Below are positions 1 to 7,146 of a DNA stretch of 8,185 nt, in pieces. Below the pieces are notes generated by a model. The model was not told the DNA's origin. It saw only the letters and a list, made by a program, of their open reading frames with translations, and did no database searches. The DNA is from an uncultured Methylococcaceae bacterium (GTDB lineage Bacteria > Pseudomonadota > Gammaproteobacteria > Methylococcales > Methylomonadaceae). The position numbers and the translations under genes are program-made. Position 1 is the first letter of the stretch. Each line of letters opens with the position of its first letter. The stretch spans positions 1-8,185 of the forward strand of contig CAJAHC010000374.1 in NCBI GenBank assembly GCA_903939355.1, given 5' to 3'.

Positions 1-32
1 AGCATTAAGTAAATAGAAATACACGCTCTTAA

Positions 33-2714
33 TTATTGCCTTAAGTCTTTAACAACACGAACTACTTCTTTATCATCGGTCATACTTTCTATAGTAAAGT
101 CCAGTTTCTTAACCAGCGATAACATCGGTTTGTTAATGACCAGTACTTCACCTTCAAAAAACAAAATACCTTTGGTTTTGGCTGCTTGAATTAGGGCTTT
201 TAGTAGTCTAAAACCTATCCCTAAGCGCTGACAATCATCAGTAACTACCAAGGCAAACTCTGCTGAGTTACCATCTGGGTTCATAACATAACGACCTACG
301 CCGATTTCACAAGGGATGTTTTTATCTTCAGTGACGGCAACAAAAGCCATTTCGCGGTCGTAATCAATTTGTGTGAAACGGATAATCATTTCCGGCGTTA
401 ATTCTTGTAGCGCCTGCATAAAGCGAAAATATTTTGTGCGTTCGGACAGGCGATTGAGAAAGTTTTTTTCTAAAGTAGCATCTTCGGGGCGAATGGGTCG
501 AATCAATACGTTGATGCCGTTGGTTAACTGAAAATGTTGGGTTAATTGGTAGGGATAAGGGTGAATCGCCATGTGTGAATAGGGATTCAACTGATTGGAT
601 AGTTGAACTTTAATGCGTGCATCAACCGCTATCACAGCTTGATCATCCACTATCAGCGGATTGATATCCAATTCTAAGATTTCTGGTAATTCACTGACCA
701 TGGTTGATATATTTAGAAGTACATCAATCAGTGCTTTTTTATTGGCTGGCGGTAATTGCCTGAATGCTTGTAGATAGGTCGAGGCCTTGGTTTTGGCAAT
801 CATTTGTTCAGCCATGTAGGCGTTAAGCGGAGGCAGTGCAACGGCATTATCTTTTAAGATTTCGACCAAGGTACCTCCCAAACCAAAGCTGATGGCTGGA
901 CCAAACACAGGGTCTCGGGTTACCCCTATCATTAGCTCCCGCCCATTTTTACTGCGGAACATGGGTTCAACCGTCATGCCTATTTCAGTTATTTCAGGGT
1001 ATTTATGCTTAATGGCAGCGGCCATTTCTAAATAATCTCGGGCAATATCTTGAACACTATTAATATTAAGCTTAACGCCGTTTATATCAGATTTATGACT
1101 GAACTCTGCCATATTGATTTTTAATACGACCGGAAAACCTAATGTTTCTGAGGCAATCATCGCATCTTTCACATTTACAACTTTGATGGTTTGCGTGATC
1201 GGAATATTAAAGGCGGCCAGAATGGCTTTTGATTCTTGTGTCGTTAAAACTTGACGACCTTCTGAAAGCACGCGTTCAATAATTAAACGCGAGCCTTCTA
1301 TATCCGGTTTTGCTAGTTCACTGGCCGGTAACGGTATTTGTTTAAGCAAAATTTGATTTTGGGCATATTTTGCTAAAAATGAAAAGGCATCTACGGCAAC
1401 TTCGGGTGTACTAAAGTGAGCGACCTTGCTATGGGCAAAAAGATTTCTTCCTTCTTGAACTTTTGCACCACCCGTCCATGAAGCTAACACCGGCTTATTA
1501 CTGGATTTGGCGCCTTCGATAATACTTAATGCAACTTGGGTAGGATTGGTCATTGCTTGGGGGGTTAAAATAACCAATATACCATCGACATTTTTATCTT
1601 TAAGGCAAATATCCAATGCTTTTTGATAACGTTCAGAAGTAGCATCACCCAAAATATCAATAGGATTGGCATGAGACCAATGCACGGGCAACGCATGGTT
1701 TAATGCGTCGATACTGTCTGGGCTTAATTCAGCCATCATTATGCCGACATCTTCGGCACGGTCGGTACTCATTACCCCCGGTCCGCCGGCGTTGGTAATA
1801 ATAGCCAAGCGGTTTTTATGGACTACATAATTATTGGCTAAAACGCGAGCGGCTGAAAATAATTCGTTAATGCTATAGACTCTCACTACGCCGGCTCGGG
1901 CTATAGCGGCGTCAAAAACGTTGTCGCCCCCTACCATGGCTCCGGTATGAGACATAGCCGCTTTGCAACCGGCTTCATGACGGCCCGACTTGATTAGGAT
2001 AACGGGTTTTAAGCGAGCAGCCGCTTTAAGGCCGCTTAAAAAACGACGAGCGTCTCGTATACCTTCTACATACAGCAATATGCCGGTGGTTTTAGTGTCG
2101 GTTGCCAAATAATCAAGGACTTCGCCAAAATCAATATCGGCTGCACCACCCATCGAAACGACGGTGGAAAAGCCAATATCCTGAACTTTAGCCCAGTCTA
2201 ATATGGCTGTGCACACGGCGCCTGATTGAGATAACAATGCCAGATTACCGTCTTTAACGACGCCTTCTGCAAAAGTGGCATTAAGGGCCCCACTGGGGCG
2301 AATAATACCCAAACAGTTTGGGCCAATAATGCGTATATTGTAGTGGCGTGCAACATCCAGTATCTCTTGCTCCAGTCTTTTTCCTTCTGAGCCAAGTTCA
2401 CCAAAGCCAGCCGAAATAATGATGACGGAGAGAACACCTTTTTCACCGCATTGCTGAATAATATTAACAACGCTGGTTGCCGGTGTGGCGATCACGACTA
2501 GATCTAAATCTTCAGGGATGGCATTTAAGTTAGGGTAAGCCGTTAACCCTAACACCTGTTTGTGTTTATTGTTGACAGGATAAAGCCCGCCTTTGAAGCC
2601 GGCTTCTTGCATATTGATTAAAAGCCGATAGCCAACGCTGTCTAGTCGTTCTGATGCACCAACGATAGCAACGGATTTAGGGGTAAAAAAACGGTTTAAA
2701 TAATGGGGGCCCAT
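33..2714 (-). CDS. pat: Pat-type protein lysine acetyltransferase (NDP-forming acyl-CoA synthetase fused to GNAT domain)
   Basis: This 893-residue protein matches the Pat/PatZ (YfiQ) family, which acetylates lysines of metabolic enzymes, classically acetyl-CoA synthetase Acs, in the cytoplasm. From the N-terminus I see a CoA-binding Rossmann domain (about 8-135, with SVAIVGAS), a succinyl-CoA-ligase-like domain (about 150-290, with SQSGA at 162-166 and SHTG at 255-258), an ATP-grasp region (about 485-705, with SHKSD at 539-543) and a GNAT domain (about 730-893). The GNAT acetyl-CoA loop is QRLGIG at 829-834. The stretch TQIDYDREMAFVAV (781-794) is identical to E. coli PatZ as I recall it. Its length is close to the 886 residues of PatZ. 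The ATG at 2714 is supported by GGAG five bases upstream. Unlike enteric Pat, the catalytic His of the synthetase half (His256) is present, so the N-terminal half may be catalytically competent. A dual or pure acyl-CoA synthetase role is the main alternative. It follows the HAD gene on the same strand after 148 bases. Confidence 0.9.
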   Translation of the reverse strand: MGPHYLNRFFTPKSVAIVGASERLDSVGYRLLINMQEAGFKGGLYPVNNKHKQVLGLTAYPNLNAIPEDLDLVVIATPATSVVNIIQQCGEKGVLSVIIISAGFGELGSEGKRLEQEILDVARHYNIRIIGPNCLGIIRPSGALNATFAEGVVKDGNLALLSQSGAVCTAILDWAKVQDIGFSTVVSMGGAADIDFGEVLDYLATDTKTTGILLYVEGIRDARRFLSGLKAAARLKPVILIKSGRHEAGCKAAMSHTGAMVGGDNVFDAAIARAGVVRVYSINELFSAARVLANNYVVHKNRLAIITNAGGPGVMSTDRAEDVGIMMAELSPDSIDALNHALPVHWSHANPIDILGDATSERYQKALDICLKDKNVDGILVILTPQAMTNPTQVALSIIEGAKSSNKPVLASWTGGAKVQEGRNLFAHSKVAHFSTPEVAVDAFSFLAKYAQNQILLKQIPLPASELAKPDIEGSRLIIERVLSEGRQVLTTQESKAILAAFNIPITQTIKVVNVKDAMIASETLGFPVVLKINMAEFSHKSDINGVKLNINSVQDIARDYLEMAAAIKHKYPEITEIGMTVEPMFRSKNGRELMIGVTRDPVFGPAISFGLGGTLVEILKDNAVALPPLNAYMAEQMIAKTKASTYLQAFRQLPPANKKALIDVLLNISTMVSELPEILELDINPLIVDDQAVIAVDARIKVQLSNQLNPYSHMAIHPYPYQLTQHFQLTNGINVLIRPIRPEDATLEKNFLNRLSERTKYFRFMQALQELTPEMIIRFTQIDYDREMAFVAVTEDKNIPCEIGVGRYVMNPDGNSAEFALVVTDDCQRLGIGFRLLKALIQAAKTKGILFFEGEVLVINKPMLSLVKKLDFTIESMTDDKEVVRVVKDLRQ

Positions 2715-2719
2715 TGATG

Positions 2720-2723
2720 CTCC
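2720..2723 (-). promoter_or_regulatory. Ribosome binding site of pat
   Basis: Read on the minus strand this is GGAG, five bases before the ATG at 2714. It decides for that start over the out-of-frame ATG eleven bases upstream. Confidence 0.7.
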
Positions 2724-2862
2724 ATGATAAAAATTAAGGTAACAAAGACTAAGGTATGAAGCAGTTTTTCATGCGGTCCAATGAGTTACTTACTATTTTG
2801 TAGTCAATAGTGAATGATGCCATCAGCTTTATTTTTATTATAGAAAATAGTGCGTGTTGGGG

Positions 2863-3549
2863 TTATTTATGAAAGTGCTCAGATGGACATTTTTCCTGCC
2901 GTAGGCTTATGATTGGCCAATTATTGTTGCTAGCAAATAAAGTCAGCTTTTCATCAGGATCAACGGCAACTGGATGATCAACCCGGTTAAGTAAAGGCAG
3001 GTCGTTATGAGAGTCACTATAGAACCAACTACCTTGCAGGGTTTCAGTCGAGGTTTTTAACCATTCTTCCAGTAATTTTACTTTGCCTTTCTGAAAGCAG
3101 GGAATGCCATTAAAGCGCCCGGTAAATTTGCCGTCAAGAAATTCAGGCGTTGTAGCCAACAAATTTTCAATGCCATACAGATCAACAATAGGCTCGGTGA
3201 CAAAGCGATTGGTTGCAGTAATCACCATCAATGTATCGCCTTTGTCTTTATGATGGGCGATTAATGCTTGGGCAGGTTTTAATAGTATAGGTTTGATAAT
3301 AGTCTGGATAAATTGATCACGCCACTGATAAAGTTGTTCTGGATCGTTATTGGCTAGGGGCTGTAAGGAAAAGTGTAGAAATTCAACAATATCCAAGGTT
3401 CCATTTTTGTAATCGTCGTAAAATTTTATATTGGCTTTTTCATAAAGCTCTTTATTAACAATATGTTGGTCAACAAGAAATTGTCCCCATAAAAAATCAC
3501 TATCATCCGCTATCAGGGTATTATCTAAATCAAAAATCGCTAAACTCAC
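2863..3549 (-). CDS. HAD-superfamily subfamily IB hydrolase, probable small-molecule phosphatase
   Basis: A 228-residue soluble HAD hydrolase of the SerB-like IB group. All four HAD motifs are visible: FDLDNT with nucleophile Asp7 and acid/base Asp9; Thr111 in ITATN; a motif-III lysine in GKVK (Lys156); and YSDSHND with Asp179 and Asp183 for Mg2+. Residues between about 15 and 95 form the helical cap. No signal peptide or membrane segment is seen. The start is GTG at 3549, with AGG six bases upstream. An overlapping ATG one base upstream is out of frame and meets TGA at once. It is divergent from rppH. In Pseudomonas aeruginosa the HAD gene next to rppH (PA0335) has been reported as a histidinol-phosphate phosphatase. 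That makes histidine biosynthesis a reasonable hypothesis here, but the substrate cannot be read from the sequence and phosphoserine-like substrates remain possible. It may be cotranscribed with pat downstream; I see no convincing terminator between them. Confidence 0.88.
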   Translation of the reverse strand: MSLAIFDLDNTLIADDSDFLWGQFLVDQHIVNKELYEKANIKFYDDYKNGTLDIVEFLHFSLQPLANNDPEQLYQWRDQFIQTIIKPILLKPAQALIAHHKDKGDTLMVITATNRFVTEPIVDLYGIENLLATTPEFLDGKFTGRFNGIPCFQKGKVKLLEEWLKTSTETLQGSWFYSDSHNDLPLLNRVDHPVAVDPDEKLTLFASNNNWPIISLRQEKCPSEHFHK

Positions 3550-3623
3550 ATTAAACCTGTCTTTAATAATTAAAAGGGCAGTGCACTCTGGCTTCTAGGG
3601 TTTTTTTGTGGAACAATGGACTC

Positions 3624-3629
3624 ATTATA
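3624..3629 (-). promoter_or_regulatory. Candidate -10 element for the HAD hydrolase gene
   Basis: Read on the minus strand this is a consensus TATAAT, about 75 bases upstream of the GTG at 3549. No good -35 lies at 16-18 bases (ATCACT at 17), so this is a weak prediction that rests on the -10 alone. Confidence 0.3.
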
Positions 3630-3638
3630 AACAATCTA

Positions 3639-3682
3639 CCCTATATAGTGATTCTACCAGTTAGCAAGATTAAGATATAGGG
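3639..3682. repeat. Inverted repeat CCCTATAT / ATATAGGG in the rppH leader region
   Basis: CCCTATAT (3639-3646) and ATATAGGG (3675-3682) are perfect 8-base inverted arms separated by 28 bases. The left arm is part of the palindrome CTATATAG (3641-3648). It lies 25 bases upstream of the rppH ATG. It could be an operator or an mRNA stem, and its AT-rich character also allows chance. Confidence 0.3.
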
Positions 3683-3706
3683 CTGATAAAAGAGACAGGT
3701 TTTAAC

Positions 3707-4258
3707 ATGATAGACTCTAAAGGATACCGACCTAATGTCGGGATCATCCTTTGCAATGACGAGGGTCGTGTGTTTTGGGCAAAGCGGATGGGCGTAAACG
3801 CCTGGCAGTTTCCGCAAGGTGGAATAAATAAAGATGAAGACCCTGAAACAGCGATGTATCGAGAATTGTGGGAAGAAACAGGACTGCAACAGCAGCACGT
3901 CCAAGTGCTTGGACGGACGCGCTATTGGTTAAAGTATCAGTTGCCTGAGCGGTATATTCGTAAAAGCTCTATGCCTTTATGTATAGGGCAAAAGCAGATA
4001 TGGTATATGTTACGCTTGATAGTTCACGATTCAACGGTACGATTTGATCATTGTGAAAAACCGGAATTTGATAGTTGGCGTTGGGTTGATTTTTGGGAGC
4101 CACTTAATGATGTGGTTTACTTTAAGCGTAAGGTTTATCAAAAAGCGATGACTGAGTTAGGTGCTATTCTTGCTATCGACTCAGTCCCAGTGAATGCGGC
4201 TGGCTTTTTGGCGAAAGAAGTTAAGCGACATCAGGAGAAAGAGACAAAGTCCAGATGA
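3707..4258 (+). CDS. rppH: RNA pyrophosphohydrolase RppH (Nudix)
   Basis: RppH removes pyrophosphate from the 5' triphosphate end of mRNAs, leaving a monophosphate that stimulates RNase E decay. The 183-residue protein starts [12 protein letters not shown], almost as in E. coli RppH, and has WQFPQGG at 33-39. A complete Nudix box runs from 38 to 60: Gly38, Glu44, Arg52-Glu53, Glu56-Glu57 and Gly59, with the metal-binding glutamates intact. The family-typical CIGQKQ (92-97) and the segment around EFDSWRWV (120-127) follow. Its length is close to the E. coli 176 residues, with a charged, lysine-rich tail. The ATG at 3707 has AGG seven bases upstream. In E. coli and many relatives ptsP follows rppH; here the next gene is corA on the opposite strand, so rppH is probably monocistronic. 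The HAD gene diverges from it across a 157-base spacer. Confidence 0.96.
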   Translation: MIDSKGYRPNVGIILCNDEGRVFWAKRMGVNAWQFPQGGINKDEDPETAMYRELWEETGLQQQHVQVLGRTRYWLKYQLPERYIRKSSMPLCIGQKQIWYMLRLIVHDSTVRFDHCEKPEFDSWRWVDFWEPLNDVVYFKRKVYQKAMTELGAILAIDSVPVNAAGFLAKEVKRHQEKETKSR

Positions 4259-4375
4259 ATTTGTTGTTATTTTGGTGACTTCTTAGCCCTATGGTTGATT
4301 TTTGGATGATGAGCTAAGCGCGAACATTTGGCGCAGACAAGGTCATTTAACGATAATAAAATTAAGAGAAAATAG
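4259..4375. other. Convergent spacer between rppH and corA, no clear terminator
   Basis: Both neighbours are transcribed into this 117-base gap. The only sizeable inverted pair is CTTAGC (4282-4287) with GCTAAG (4313-4318), enclosing a 25-base loop and lacking a following T-run. That is not a convincing intrinsic terminator, so termination may be Rho-dependent or overlapping. Confidence 0.3.
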
Positions 4376-5440
4376 TTATAGCCATTTGTTTTTTCTAAAG
4401 AATCTAAGAAGAAACGCCGATACACTAATAAAAAATACCCAAAGCAAAGGGTAACTCCAGCGCCATTTCAATTCTGGCATATACTCAAAATTCATCCCGT
4501 AAACGCCTGCCACAAAGGTTAATGGAATAAATATTGAGGCAAATACGGTAAGCACTTTCATTGTTTCATTCATTTTGTTACTAAGGCTGGAGAGGTAAAT
4601 ATCCAGCATGCCTCCTATCAGATCGCGGTGAGACTCGATGGCTTCAATAATTCGTATGGCGTGATCATAGACATCGCCAAAGTAGCGTTTTGTCTTTTCG
4701 TTGAGTAAAGACGATTCACTCCTATGAATGGCGGCAAGCAATTCGCGTAAGGGAGATATGGATCGTCTTAGGAAAATTAATTCACGTTTTATCTTTTGGA
4801 TGCTTGCAAGCGTTTCTGCTGATGGGTCGGATAGTAACTTATCTTCAACGGATTCGATGAGTTCATCAAACGCATCTTGAAGAACAAAGTACTCGTCAAC
4901 AACAGTGTCCATAATAATATAGGCTAAATAATCAGCCCCTAGTTTTCTTATTTGACTCTTATCATTTTCAAGACGATGTAAGATGGGGTCAAATAAGTTG
5001 TCGGGTTTTTCCATAAAGGTAAACACGAAATTGTCTAATACCAGCAAGCTGATTTGTTCATATTCGATATTAATTTTATTGCTCTGTAGAGAAATTGCTT
5101 TAATTACGATATACAGATAATCATCAAACTCTTCAAATTTAGGTCGTTGATGGGTATTAAGAATATCTTCAAGTACCAGCGGATGAATGTCAAAATAGTG
5201 TCCTATTGCCTCAATAATGGAAATATCTTTTAGGCCATCAATAATTACCCATGTTATGGCATCACTCGCTTTGTAGGGCAATAATTCTTCAATTGAATTA
5301 ATAGGGTGTTTTTTTAACGTAGTTTCATTGTAATGGAGAACAGAAATTATGTGTTCATGTGGGTGTACTTCACCCACATGCACTAGGGTGCCGGGTGGTA
5401 GACCTGATTTATCAGAAGCAAAACTGAACGATTCAGACAT
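4376..5440 (-). CDS. corA: CorA magnesium/cobalt transporter
   Basis: CorA forms a pentameric inner-membrane channel for Mg2+ (also Co2+ and Ni2+) uptake. The 354-residue protein has a large cytosolic N-terminal alpha/beta domain followed by long helices (about 150-290). Two C-terminal membrane segments come at about 294-314 and 327-347. The selectivity signature YGMNF is at 314-318, at the end of the first membrane helix, and the periplasmic loop carries MPEL (321-324), typical of true CorA. The cytoplasmic tail ends in basic residues (RFFRKNKWL). The length fits the family. The ATG at 5440 has AAAGGA six bases upstream. It begins 35 bases after the epmB stop on the same strand, so epmB-corA cotranscription is likely. 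No Mg2+-sensing leader is visible because the spacer is too short. The efflux-type relative ZntB shares the GMN motif, but the MPEL loop favours CorA. Confidence 0.93.
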   Translation of the reverse strand: MSESFSFASDKSGLPPGTLVHVGEVHPHEHIISVLHYNETTLKKHPINSIEELLPYKASDAITWVIIDGLKDISIIEAIGHYFDIHPLVLEDILNTHQRPKFEEFDDYLYIVIKAISLQSNKINIEYEQISLLVLDNFVFTFMEKPDNLFDPILHRLENDKSQIRKLGADYLAYIIMDTVVDEYFVLQDAFDELIESVEDKLLSDPSAETLASIQKIKRELIFLRRSISPLRELLAAIHRSESSLLNEKTKRYFGDVYDHAIRIIEAIESHRDLIGGMLDIYLSSLSNKMNETMKVLTVFASIFIPLTFVAGVYGMNFEYMPELKWRWSYPLLWVFFISVSAFLLRFFRKNKWL

Positions 5441-5446
5441 GGATTG

Positions 5447-5452
5447 TCCTTT
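5447..5452 (-). promoter_or_regulatory. Ribosome binding site of corA
   Basis: Read on the minus strand this is AAAGGA, six bases before the ATG at 5440. It lies inside the 35-base epmB-corA spacer, so corA can be translated independently from a shared mRNA. Confidence 0.65.
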
Positions 5453-5475
5453 AGTGTATTGGGGTAGCTACTCTA

Positions 5476-6492
5476 TTATAGAAAGTGGATGGGTTCTTTG
5501 GAAACGCCCCCCGCTTGTTCTTTAACTAATTTAGGAACCAGATAGCCCGGTAACATGGCCTGTAGTTTGTTGAGTATGGCAACTGCTGAAGATTCAGATA
5601 CTTCAAAATGTCCAGTTCCTGTTGCTTTATCCAGCAAATGTAAATAATAAGGGATGACGCCGTGACTAAACAGCTGTTCACTTAAGTTGCTTAGTACAGT
5701 TGCATTATCATTTACGCCTTTCAATAATACCGATTGATTGAATAATGTAATATCTTTATTTTTGAGTAAATTAAAGGCGGCAATGACACGATGATTTATT
5801 TCATTAGCATGGTTGCAATGGACGACGACGATAATTTGTTTTGTACTTTGCGTTAAGATATTGGTTAATTCATGAGTGATTCGGGCTGGTAAAACGATGG
5901 GTAGTCGAGAATGTATTCGTATTCGTTTTAAATGCTTGATAGCGTTTAATTGAGTAAAAAGTTGCTTTAATCTTGCATCACTAAGTAATAAAGGGTCGCC
6001 GCCACTCAAAATTACTTCCGTTATATTAGGGTTGTCATGAATAAATTGGATGGCTTTGTTTTCATCTTGTTTGCCAAGCTGAAAGTCTTGATAAGGGAAG
6101 TTGCGGCGGAAACAATAGCGGCAGTTAATGGCGCAACTTCCTGTATTAATAAATAAAACCCGACCATGATATTTGTGCAATACACCTGATTGAGTTGCTG
6201 AGAGAAGGTCTCCAACTGGGTCATTGCTGTAGCCAGGATAAAGAATTAGCTCATCTTTAATGGGTAATACTTGTCGCAACAAAGGATCGTTCGGATCTCC
6301 TTTTTGCATGCTGGCGGCAAAACTTAAAGGCACGCGCAGTGGAAAATTTTTGGCAGCATTAACTGAAGTGGATAACTCATTCAGTGGCAAGTTTAAATAA
6401 TTACATAAATTTTCAATGTTATTAAAGGCTTCAGCAAGTTGTTGTTGCCAATTTTTGGTAAAGTGCAGGGTTTCGCTAAGTTGTTCCGGCAT
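5476..6492 (-). CDS. epmB: EF-P (R)-beta-lysine-forming lysine 2,3-aminomutase EpmB
   Basis: EpmB (YjeK) is a radical SAM, PLP-dependent enzyme that converts L-lysine to (R)-beta-lysine, the amino acid EpmA attaches to EF-P. The 338-residue protein matches E. coli EpmB (342) along its length. Landmarks are LRVPLSF (52-58), [12 protein letters not shown] (66-77), the 4Fe-4S motif CAINCRYC (Cys120, Cys124, Cys127), GGDPL (164-168), IHSRLPIV (193-200), [11 protein letters not shown] (252-262), PYYLHLLDK (281-289) and the presumed PLP lysine Lys332 in the GGVSKEP segment. It lacks the C-terminal extension of the clostridial catabolic aminomutase, which supports the EF-P role, as does the divergent efp gene 84 bases away. 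The ATG at 6492 matches the family N-terminus. However, I see no Shine-Dalgarno sequence before it, so translation may be weak or start from a very short leader. corA follows on the same strand. Confidence 0.95.
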   Translation of the reverse strand: MPEQLSETLHFTKNWQQQLAEAFNNIENLCNYLNLPLNELSTSVNAAKNFPLRVPLSFAASMQKGDPNDPLLRQVLPIKDELILYPGYSNDPVGDLLSATQSGVLHKYHGRVLFINTGSCAINCRYCFRRNFPYQDFQLGKQDENKAIQFIHDNPNITEVILSGGDPLLLSDARLKQLFTQLNAIKHLKRIRIHSRLPIVLPARITHELTNILTQSTKQIIVVVHCNHANEINHRVIAAFNLLKNKDITLFNQSVLLKGVNDNATVLSNLSEQLFSHGVIPYYLHLLDKATGTGHFEVSESSAVAILNKLQAMLPGYLVPKLVKEQAGGVSKEPIHFL

Positions 6493-6502
6493 GAAAGTAA
6501 TT

Positions 6503-6508
6503 ATTATA
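6503..6508 (-). promoter_or_regulatory. Second candidate -10 for epmB, close to its start
   Basis: Read on the minus strand this is TATAAT. A transcript from it would begin about 4 bases before the epmB ATG at 6492 and be almost leaderless. No recognisable -35 lies 16-18 bases upstream, so confidence is low. Confidence 0.2.
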
Positions 6509-6529
6509 AGTTTCTATCAATTGTTGCCT

Positions 6530-6541
6530 CCATTATAATGG
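6530..6541. promoter_or_regulatory. Symmetric -10 palindrome shared by divergent epmB and efp
   Basis: CCATTATAATGG is a perfect 12-base palindrome. It supplies TATAAT on the plus strand (6534-6539, towards efp) and on the minus strand (6537-6532, towards epmB). The predicted leaders are roughly 30 bases on each side, which is plausible for both genes. The -35 regions are poor in both directions (TTTCTA at 6511-6516 for efp), so this rests on the -10 symmetry and on its position in the only spacer that can hold both promoters. Confidence 0.5.
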
Positions 6542-6567
6542 CTAAGTTTTATATTGTTTGTCATCTT

Positions 6568-6572
6568 GAGGA
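6568..6572 (+). promoter_or_regulatory. Ribosome binding site of efp
   Basis: GAGGA lies four bases before the ATG at 6577. It fixes the efp start there; the frame stays open for 46 codons upstream, but those run antisense through the epmB start and resemble nothing in EF-P. Confidence 0.8.
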
Positions 6573-6576
6573 TAAA

Positions 6577-7146
6577 ATGGCCAGTTACAGTACTAATGAA
6601 TTTAAATCTGGGTTAAAAGTCATGTTGGATAATGACCCCTGTGCAATTATTGAAAATGAATTTGTAAAGCCCGGTAAAGGGCAAGCCTTTAATCGGGTAA
6701 AAATCAGAAACCTTAAAACAGGCAGAGTGATAGAGAGAACTTTTAAGTCGGGTGATTCTCTGGAAAGCGCGGATGTTGTGGATGTTGCAATGCAATATCT
6801 TTATAGTGATGGTGAGTTTAGGCATTTTATGGTGCCAGATACTTATGAGCAGTACCAGTGTGATGAAAAAAAGGTGGGTGATTCCAGTAAATGGCTAAAA
6901 GATCAGGACTCCTGTACGGTTACTTTATGGAATGATGCGCCACTTTTGGTTACACCTGCCAATTTTGTTGAGTTAACTATTGTGGAAACAGATCCGGGTG
7001 TTCGTGGTGATACTTCAGGTGGAGGTGGCAAGCCAGCTACGCTGGAAACGGGTGCGGTGGTCAGAGTGCCATTATTTGTGCAGCAGGGTGAAGTCATCAA
7101 GGTTGATACCCGAACGGGTGAATATATATCCCGCGTAAAAGAATAG
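6577..7146 (+). CDS. efp: Translation elongation factor P
   Basis: EF-P binds ribosomes stalled at consecutive prolines, between the P and E sites, and stimulates peptide bond formation. The 189-residue protein aligns with E. coli EF-P (188) from [18 protein letters not shown] to the end. It has an N-terminal KOW-like domain (about 1-64) followed by two OB domains (about 65-127 and 128-189). The modified lysine is present: Lys34 in PGKGQAF, encoded at 6676-6678. The C-terminal domain carries the conserved [19 protein letters not shown] and [12 protein letters not shown] stretches. The lysine context and the flanking epmA and epmB predict beta-lysylation of Lys34. Hydroxylation by EpmC cannot be judged because that gene is not here. 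The start is set by GAGGA. The stop TAG overlaps the GTG start of epmA by one base, so the two are almost certainly cotranscribed. Confidence 0.98.
   Translation: MASYSTNEFKSGLKVMLDNDPCAIIENEFVKPGKGQAFNRVKIRNLKTGRVIERTFKSGDSLESADVVDVAMQYLYSDGEFRHFMVPDTYEQYQCDEKKVGDSSKWLKDQDSCTVTLWNDAPLLVTPANFVELTIVETDPGVRGDTSGGGGKPATLETGAVVRVPLFVQQGEVIKVDTRTGEYISRVKE

Larger units (their letters stand above)
3553..3702. repeat. Inverted 10-base repeat spanning the two divergent translation starts
   Basis: AAACCTGTCT at 3553-3562 and its exact reverse complement AGACAGGTTT at 3693-3702 sit just before the HAD gene start and the rppH start respectively. Each copy includes that gene's Shine-Dalgarno AGG. The two genes therefore have nearly identical ribosome-binding leaders. 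This may be coincidence helped by the shared Shine-Dalgarno core. Confidence 0.4.

Noticed and set aside
2198..2470. 90-codon open frame on the minus strand inside pat
   Set aside because: It overlaps the pat coding frame, whose protein is conserved end to end, and its product resembles no family I recognise.
2792..2811. ACTATT-8 bases-AATAGT hairpin between the HAD gene and pat
   Set aside because: It is a short, AT-only-like stem with no T-run on the minus strand; chance is likely in such DNA. TTGACT nearby on the minus strand has no matching -10.
3641..3904. 87-codon minus-strand open frame over the start of rppH
   Set aside because: It is antisense to the conserved Nudix domain, so it is a by-product of the real gene.
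4282..4318. CTTAGC/GCTAAG pair as a terminator between rppH and corA
   Set aside because: The stem is six pairs with a 25-base loop and no adjacent T-run, so it does not fit an intrinsic terminator.
6021..6224. 67-codon minus-strand open frame inside epmB
   Set aside because: It lies in another frame across the radical SAM core of epmB and has no independent ribosome site.
6439..6576. 46-codon N-terminal extension of efp
   Set aside because: EF-P homologues begin at the MASYSTNEF segment, GAGGA precedes the ATG at 6577, and the extension would run antisense through the epmB start and the promoter region.
6613..7100. Two minus-strand open frames (6613-6825 and 6903-7100) under efp
   Set aside because: Both are antisense to the highly conserved EF-P coding sequence and show no family resemblance.
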